From contig CAUEFX010000020.1 in assembly GCA_958477465.1 (NCBI GenBank), positions 1 through 56,376 on the forward strand: DNA of 56,376 nucleotides, given 5' to 3'. Position numbers and translations under genes: made by a program. The stretch is from an uncultured Bacteroides sp. (GTDB lineage: Bacteria > Bacteroidota > Bacteroidia > Bacteroidales > Bacteroidaceae). Below the pieces are notes generated by a model, which searched no databases, was not told where the DNA came from, and was given only the letters and a program-made list of their open reading frames with translations. Each line of letters starts with the position of its first letter. Positions within the stretch are counted from its first letter, which is position 1. This document shows positions 53,389-56,376 of the stretch, in pieces.

Positions 53389-54129
53389 TCAGCGTCTGAT
53401 GTATCTTGCCAAACCGTATATATACTTTCTGAATCCAGGCCGGTAAGCGAGCAGGTGGTCGAACCATCCTAATCTCTTGTTTACGGTTTTCACCACCAGA
53501 CCCACGTATACCATGGCAAAAAGGGTTCCGATTCCCACTATCTGCCATTGCCATGAACCGAGTAGGGCGAAGCATAGCAGGATGGCAATGACAACTAAAG
53601 TGGTGTCGACCCTGATTTTAGCCTTATGAAAATCCAACCCCGTCACATTGTGAATGGCAATGGTGATACCTTCTCCCGGCATTGTGACAGAGCCGCATTT
53701 CACTTCCAGGGCTATCCCGATACCTAAAATCGTACATCCGGCTATCTGAACGAGCATGTTTATGAGAATATTATCCGAGAAAAGCCACTGGGTCAACAGC
53801 ATGTTTAAGTCAATCAATGTGCCGAAGAAAAAGCCGATGACGAGTTGAAACAACTGCACCCACTCGAAGTCCCGGCGAAGAATGAGCATTTGCGCTACCA
53901 CAAACAGGGCATTCATTATAATGGTATACGTACCAATGGTCCATGCCGGTATGTAATCGATGAAAAGACCTGCTGATGCCATAACGTATGGGATAGTGGA
54001 GATAACACTTGAACCTAACTGGCTACGAACACATACTGCCACTCCCAAAGTCATCACATAGAGCGAAAATAACAGCAAAATGTGCTGCCAAGTAAATGAG
54101 ATAATAGAATTTTTACTAATTGTTGACAT
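53389..54129 (-). CDS. YczE/YitT-like membrane protein (DUF6198 type)
   Basis: This 246-residue protein has six to seven membrane helices. The blocks GVAVCVRSQLGSSVISTIPY and GIALEVKCGSVTMPGEGITI are those of the YczE family. Function is unknown; in Bacillus relatives it is linked to export or to non-ribosomal peptide loci. It is first in a two-gene unit with the large lipoprotein. No promoter box is visible in the long upstream stretch. Confidence 0.87.
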   Translation of the reverse strand: MSTISKNSIISFTWQHILLLFSLYVMTLGVAVCVRSQLGSSVISTIPYVMASAGLFIDYIPAWTIGTYTIIMNALFVVAQMLILRRDFEWVQLFQLVIGFFFGTLIDLNMLLTQWLFSDNILINMLVQIAGCTILGIGIALEVKCGSVTMPGEGITIAIHNVTGLDFHKAKIRVDTTLVVIAILLCFALLGSWQWQIVGIGTLFAMVYVGLVVKTVNKRLGWFDHLLAYRPGFRKYIYGLARYIRR

Positions 54130-54668
54130 ATTCTCTTTATTGTTTTATAGCTAAACCATGAAATAGTATGTCGGTGATTAATGCAAATAAGGTGTGCTTG
54201 AAATGCCTAAAGTGCAGAAATCAAACTTGTTACAGAAATTTGCAGTAAGGGTTGTTTTGTTAACTGAGGAGTTAGAACACGCCCTCTTAAATATCAATCT
54301 GCTATAGAACATGCAAAATTATTTATTTTTTGTGATATTACCGAATATTTTTTTGAATTTTGTGTTATCCTCTACTATGGTGGGATGTGTTTGTTCCGAA
54401 GTTATTTCTGTCCATTCTGATGGGATATTTGCAGGTGATGTGGTAGTTATCGGTACTATTTGTAGTTTTGTGGATTAACAAAAAGATGTGATAAATTTAA
54501 ATAGACTGACATAATTCTTGCTTATTGCGATTTCTGCTAACATACGCTTTACTCTAAAAGCGACAAATAGAGAAAAAAGTGCATAAAAGAATAGATAAAA
54601 TACACTTTTTCTGCATATTATTATGCGAAATGGAATAAATATGCGCTTTATTCCGGTGTATTCATTCA

Positions 54669-54775
54669 CATTTCTCCGGGAGAAAATTTCAGTTCCTCGT
54701 AGAGGAACGAGTTGTTCCTCTACGAGAAACTATAAGAGTCTCTACGGGGAAAATGTTTTTTCTCTTGTGGAGCCC
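54669..54775. repeat. Array of five palindromes at exact 22-bp pitch
   Basis: Palindrome centres fall at 54678, 54700, 54722, 54744 and 54766. The cores are CTCCGGGAG, CTCGTAGAG, CTCTACGAG, CTCTACGGG and CTCTTGTGG. The second is perfect over 17 bases, GTTCCTCGTAGAGGAAC. The second and third units together make an 18-bp inverted repeat (54691-54708 with 54714-54731, one mismatch). Confidence 0.75.
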
Positions 54776-55183
54776 ACTTTTTACGCTAACAGTCAGTAGA
54801 ATTCAATCTGTTTTGGAATAGAATAAAGAATGGTATATATATGTTTTGAAGATAAAGTGTAAGTGAAATGTAGATAATGGTAATCTTGAAGATTATGAAT
54901 TGCTTGTAATGGTGTCTTTTGGGAATGTTTAATATGGAAATGCAGGAGATTTTTGGCATTAACCCTATTTCTTGCTTTAATAAGTGAATCCTGCATAAAC
55001 TAAAATGTCATATTGACATTTTGTAAAGTCACTCCTGTTTTTAAGATGGAGTCGGATCGTGTACTTCCGTAATACAAGTTCGGTTCTATCACGAACAAAT
55101 GTTCGTTCCATTTTTTTCTTTTTCTGCAGTGAGTTCCTCTCATTTCATTGGTAAAGCGTGACAGGTCTTCCAATATACCTTTT

Positions 55184-55218
55184 CTTTCATTAAAAGTTTT
55201 TTTATTGAAAGAGCCGTT
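55184..55218 (+). repeat. Hairpin followed by a copy of the element-end 15-mer
   Basis: CTTTCATTAAAA (55184-55195) and TTTTATTGAAAG (55200-55211) form a 12-bp hairpin with one mismatch. The downstream arm runs into ATTGAAAGAGCCGTT (55204-55218), related to the element end at 26430-26444. Confidence 0.5.
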
Positions 55219-55274
55219 GTGCGTTGGATCTCATTTTTTTCAATTACTTTTAGCGGAGTTTAAAGATAAACATG

Positions 55275-55282
55275 TAACTTTG
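55275..55282 (+). promoter_or_regulatory. -7 box abutting the small HTH-like gene
   Basis: TAACTTTG is followed by GAGAT and then the ATG at 55288, so the transcript is probably leaderless or nearly so. Confidence 0.5.
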
Positions 55283-55287
55283 GAGAT

Positions 55288-55494
55288 ATGAAAATCGAAG
55301 AAGCTATACTCTACTGTCTTGCAAGTCAAAATAGAGGGATGCGGACGGAGCAAATTGCGGAAATGATTAACCGCCAACGGTTGCATATTCGCAAGGATGG
55401 GCAACCTGTTACCTCAAACCAGGTATATGCCGTTGTCTGCCGCTATCCTGATATGTTTGTAAAAGCAGAAGGACGGATAATGTTGATGATATGA
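55288..55494 (+). CDS. Small winged-helix-like protein, 68 residues
   Basis: The frame starts MKIEEAILYCLASQNRGMRT, then has EQIAEMINRQRL and a turn-rich KDGQPVTSNQVYAVVCRYPD followed by MFVKAEGRIML. The pattern (helix, recognition-like helix, beta wing) is like the HARE-HTH/winged-helix domain found in RNA-polymerase delta and restriction-linked proteins. The domain stands alone here. It may bind DNA or mediate complex assembly. A -7 box TAACTTTG ends five bases before the ATG. Confidence 0.7.
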   Translation: MKIEEAILYCLASQNRGMRTEQIAEMINRQRLHIRKDGQPVTSNQVYAVVCRYPDMFVKAEGRIMLMI

Positions 55495-55795
55495 ACTTGA
55501 GACCTTTATATAAGAATTATAATGTTTGTGTTTTGAAGTATTGTGGCATGATTTTGTCCCTTTAGTGTTGGAGGTCTTGTCGAATGGACTAAGATTCTTG
55601 ATCGATTGAATAGGTAGGCTTGCCTGATTGCAGGAAACCGATGCAGCATGTTTACATCGCTGATTATCAGTGATAATTTATATTAATCTGTACAACCCCT
55701 GTTTTGATAGAATCAGATTTATTCGCTTGGAAAAGTGTAAAACCATATGCGTTGTACGTGTTTTTGCTTTAATATCAACGCCTCAATCCTCCTTG
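55495..55795. other. Intergenic stretch before hipB
   Basis: No gene is supported. A short imperfect palindrome CTGATTATCAGTGATAAT is near 55662-55679. Nothing else stands out. Confidence 0.35.
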
Positions 55796-55860
55796 AATTA
55801 TACCCTGTCTGATATAATTGCAATGGCGAAACAATAAATTATACCCATACTGATATAATG
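55796..55860 (+). promoter_or_regulatory. Pair of HipB-type operators
   Basis: Two 24-base copies, 55796-55819 and 55837-55860, share AATTATACCC, four or five variable bases, and CTGATATAAT. Each contains inverted ends ATTATA/TATAAT. They are 41 bases apart (about four helical turns) and just upstream of the promoter box of hipB, as expected for autorepression. Confidence 0.65.
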
Positions 55861-55874
55861 TCGAATATTTGTGC

Positions 55875-55882
55875 TAACTTTG
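55875..55882 (+). promoter_or_regulatory. -7 box of hipB
   Basis: TAACTTTG fits TAnnTTTG, 15 bases after the second operator and 27 bases before the ATG at 55910. Confidence 0.6.
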
Positions 55883-55909
55883 TACCCGAAAAGGCATAAA
55901 GAAAATGGT

Positions 55910-56116
55910 ATGAATAATCTTTCTGCTACGGTCAAAATGTTGCGAAAGCAATATAATCTGACGCAAGAAGAACTCTCGTTGAAGTCGGGTGTGGGATTGC
56001 GCTTTGTGCGAGACCTTGAACAAGGGAAGGAAACGCTACGTCTTGATAAAGTGAACCAGCTTCTTGACTTTTTCAATTATGAAATGGTTGCCACTCAGAA
56101 AAATAACAATCAATGA
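55910..56116 (+). CDS. hipB: HipB-type antitoxin, XRE-family HTH
   Basis: This 68-residue protein starts MNNLSATVKMLRKQYNLTQE and continues ELSLKSGVGLRFVRDLEQGK, the HTH pattern of HipB/XRE repressors, with the DNA-binding helix SGVGLRFVRDLE. HipB neutralises the HipA kinase and represses its own operon. The longer frame start at 55871 overlaps the promoter box and is rejected. Its stop overlaps the hipA ATG (ATGA at 56113-56116). hipA is broken, so this antitoxin is an orphan unless another HipA exists. Confidence 0.9.
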   Translation: MNNLSATVKMLRKQYNLTQEELSLKSGVGLRFVRDLEQGKETLRLDKVNQLLDFFNYEMVATQKNNNQ

Positions 56117-56376
56117 GACAAGCTCATATATTTTACAAGGACCAATTAGCTGGGATTCTGACAGAAAACGATACAGGATATGATACGTTTGACCTCTGCT
56201 TATGATTTGCTAAATGCGGTTATCATCAATCCCAAGGATGACGAAGAGTTGGCATTAACCTTGAATGGTCGGAAGAAAAAACTTCAAAGAGAGGATTTTA
56301 TTAGGTCAACATCCACGCTGAGTATAGAGAATGTGATTGTAGAACGACTGATAAATAAGTATATCAAACTATTGCC
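56113..56376 (+). pseudogene. hipA: hipA remnant with large internal deletion
   Basis: The first 23 codons read MRQAHIFYKDQLAGILTEND, the standard HipA N-terminus. The frame then meets a TGA at 56203. From about 56180 a different frame reads RLTSAYDLLNAVIINPKDDE and then ALTLNGRKKKLQREDF, which is the C-terminal region of HipA kinases and runs off the window edge. The catalytic core between these parts is missing, so the kinase must be inactive. The simplest cause is one deletion with a frameshift. Confidence 0.8.

Larger units (their letters stand above)
54130..55287. other. 1.16-kb gene-free stretch rich in palindromes
   Basis: No gene is supported on either strand. It holds a dense run of palindromes: CGCTTT/AAAGCG at 54545-54562, AAAAAGTG/CACTTTTT at 54574-54610, GCATA/TATGC at 54613-54626, GGAATAAA/TTTATTCC at 54632-54654, and then the 22-bp array at 54669-54775. 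Further on are a 9-bp inverted repeat AAAATGTCA/TGACATTTT (55002-55022) and CGAAC/GTTCG (55092-55105). A TAGTTTTG box lies at 54463-54470. Confidence 0.55.

Overview
The window is chromosomal DNA of a gut Bacteroides, probably of the B. fragilis / B. thetaiotaomicron group; the species was not resolved. The evidence is a tmRNA tag reading GETNYALAA, a SusC/SusD pair, a Bacteroidetes histone H1-like protein, a Bacteroides-type ECF sigma factor, and many copies of the Bacteroides -7 promoter box TAnnTTTG. No rRNA, phage, conjugative element, intact insertion sequence or CRISPR array was seen.

Layout. 1-9.4 kb: a 5'-truncated NYN fragment, tmRNA, dinB, a very small minus-strand gene with its own promoter and terminator, the C-terminal relic of a YfcC-type carrier, a transglutaminase-like lipoprotein, cutC, and the unit coiled-coil protein / zapA / rny with a terminator-like hairpin just before rny. 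9.4-14.3 kb: a purine nucleosidase-like gene, a YbaN protein, queD-queE behind a leader hairpin, a pyridoxamine kinase and a VWA protein. 14.5-23.7 kb: a polysaccharide utilisation locus (susC, susD, GH97, VCBS-repeat surface protein) bounded by a promoter and a terminator. 23.9-25.8 kb: an ECF sigma factor translationally coupled to an anti-sigma/TonB-like fusion.

25.8-35.9 kb: tRNA-Trp, a block of palindromic repeats, a UDG-family glycosylase with an ArsC-like protein, a KamA-type radical SAM enzyme, an unknown protein, an AlbA_2 protein, histone H1, and a WYL regulator coupled to a radical SAM DNA-repair-type gene and its usual partner (TIGR03916/TIGR03915). 35.9-48.4 kb: a voltage-gated K+ channel with a zinc ribbon, a lytic transglycosylase, lipocalin, SDR, YgbA-like protein, an EamA transporter, a candidate small RNA, an RluA-family pseudouridine synthase, an outer-membrane metallopeptidase/propeller/barrel protein, a GH28 enzyme, a YjbR protein and a DJ-1/PfpI protein. 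48.7-54.1 kb: a SWIM-SNF2 helicase, a large lipoprotein and a YczE-like membrane protein. 54.1-56.4 kb: a gene-free palindrome-rich stretch, a small HTH-like protein, and hipB with two operators followed by a wrecked hipA.

The least expected signal is in the gene-free DNA. Several intergenic stretches carry runs of different palindromes at an exact 22-bp pitch (26455-26542, 54669-54775, and less clearly 27745-27810). One lies beside a 179-bp nested inverted-repeat element whose end sequence recurs elsewhere in the window. Other hidden features are a 45-codon gene with a full transcription unit, several near-leaderless promoters, and a candidate minus-strand small RNA.
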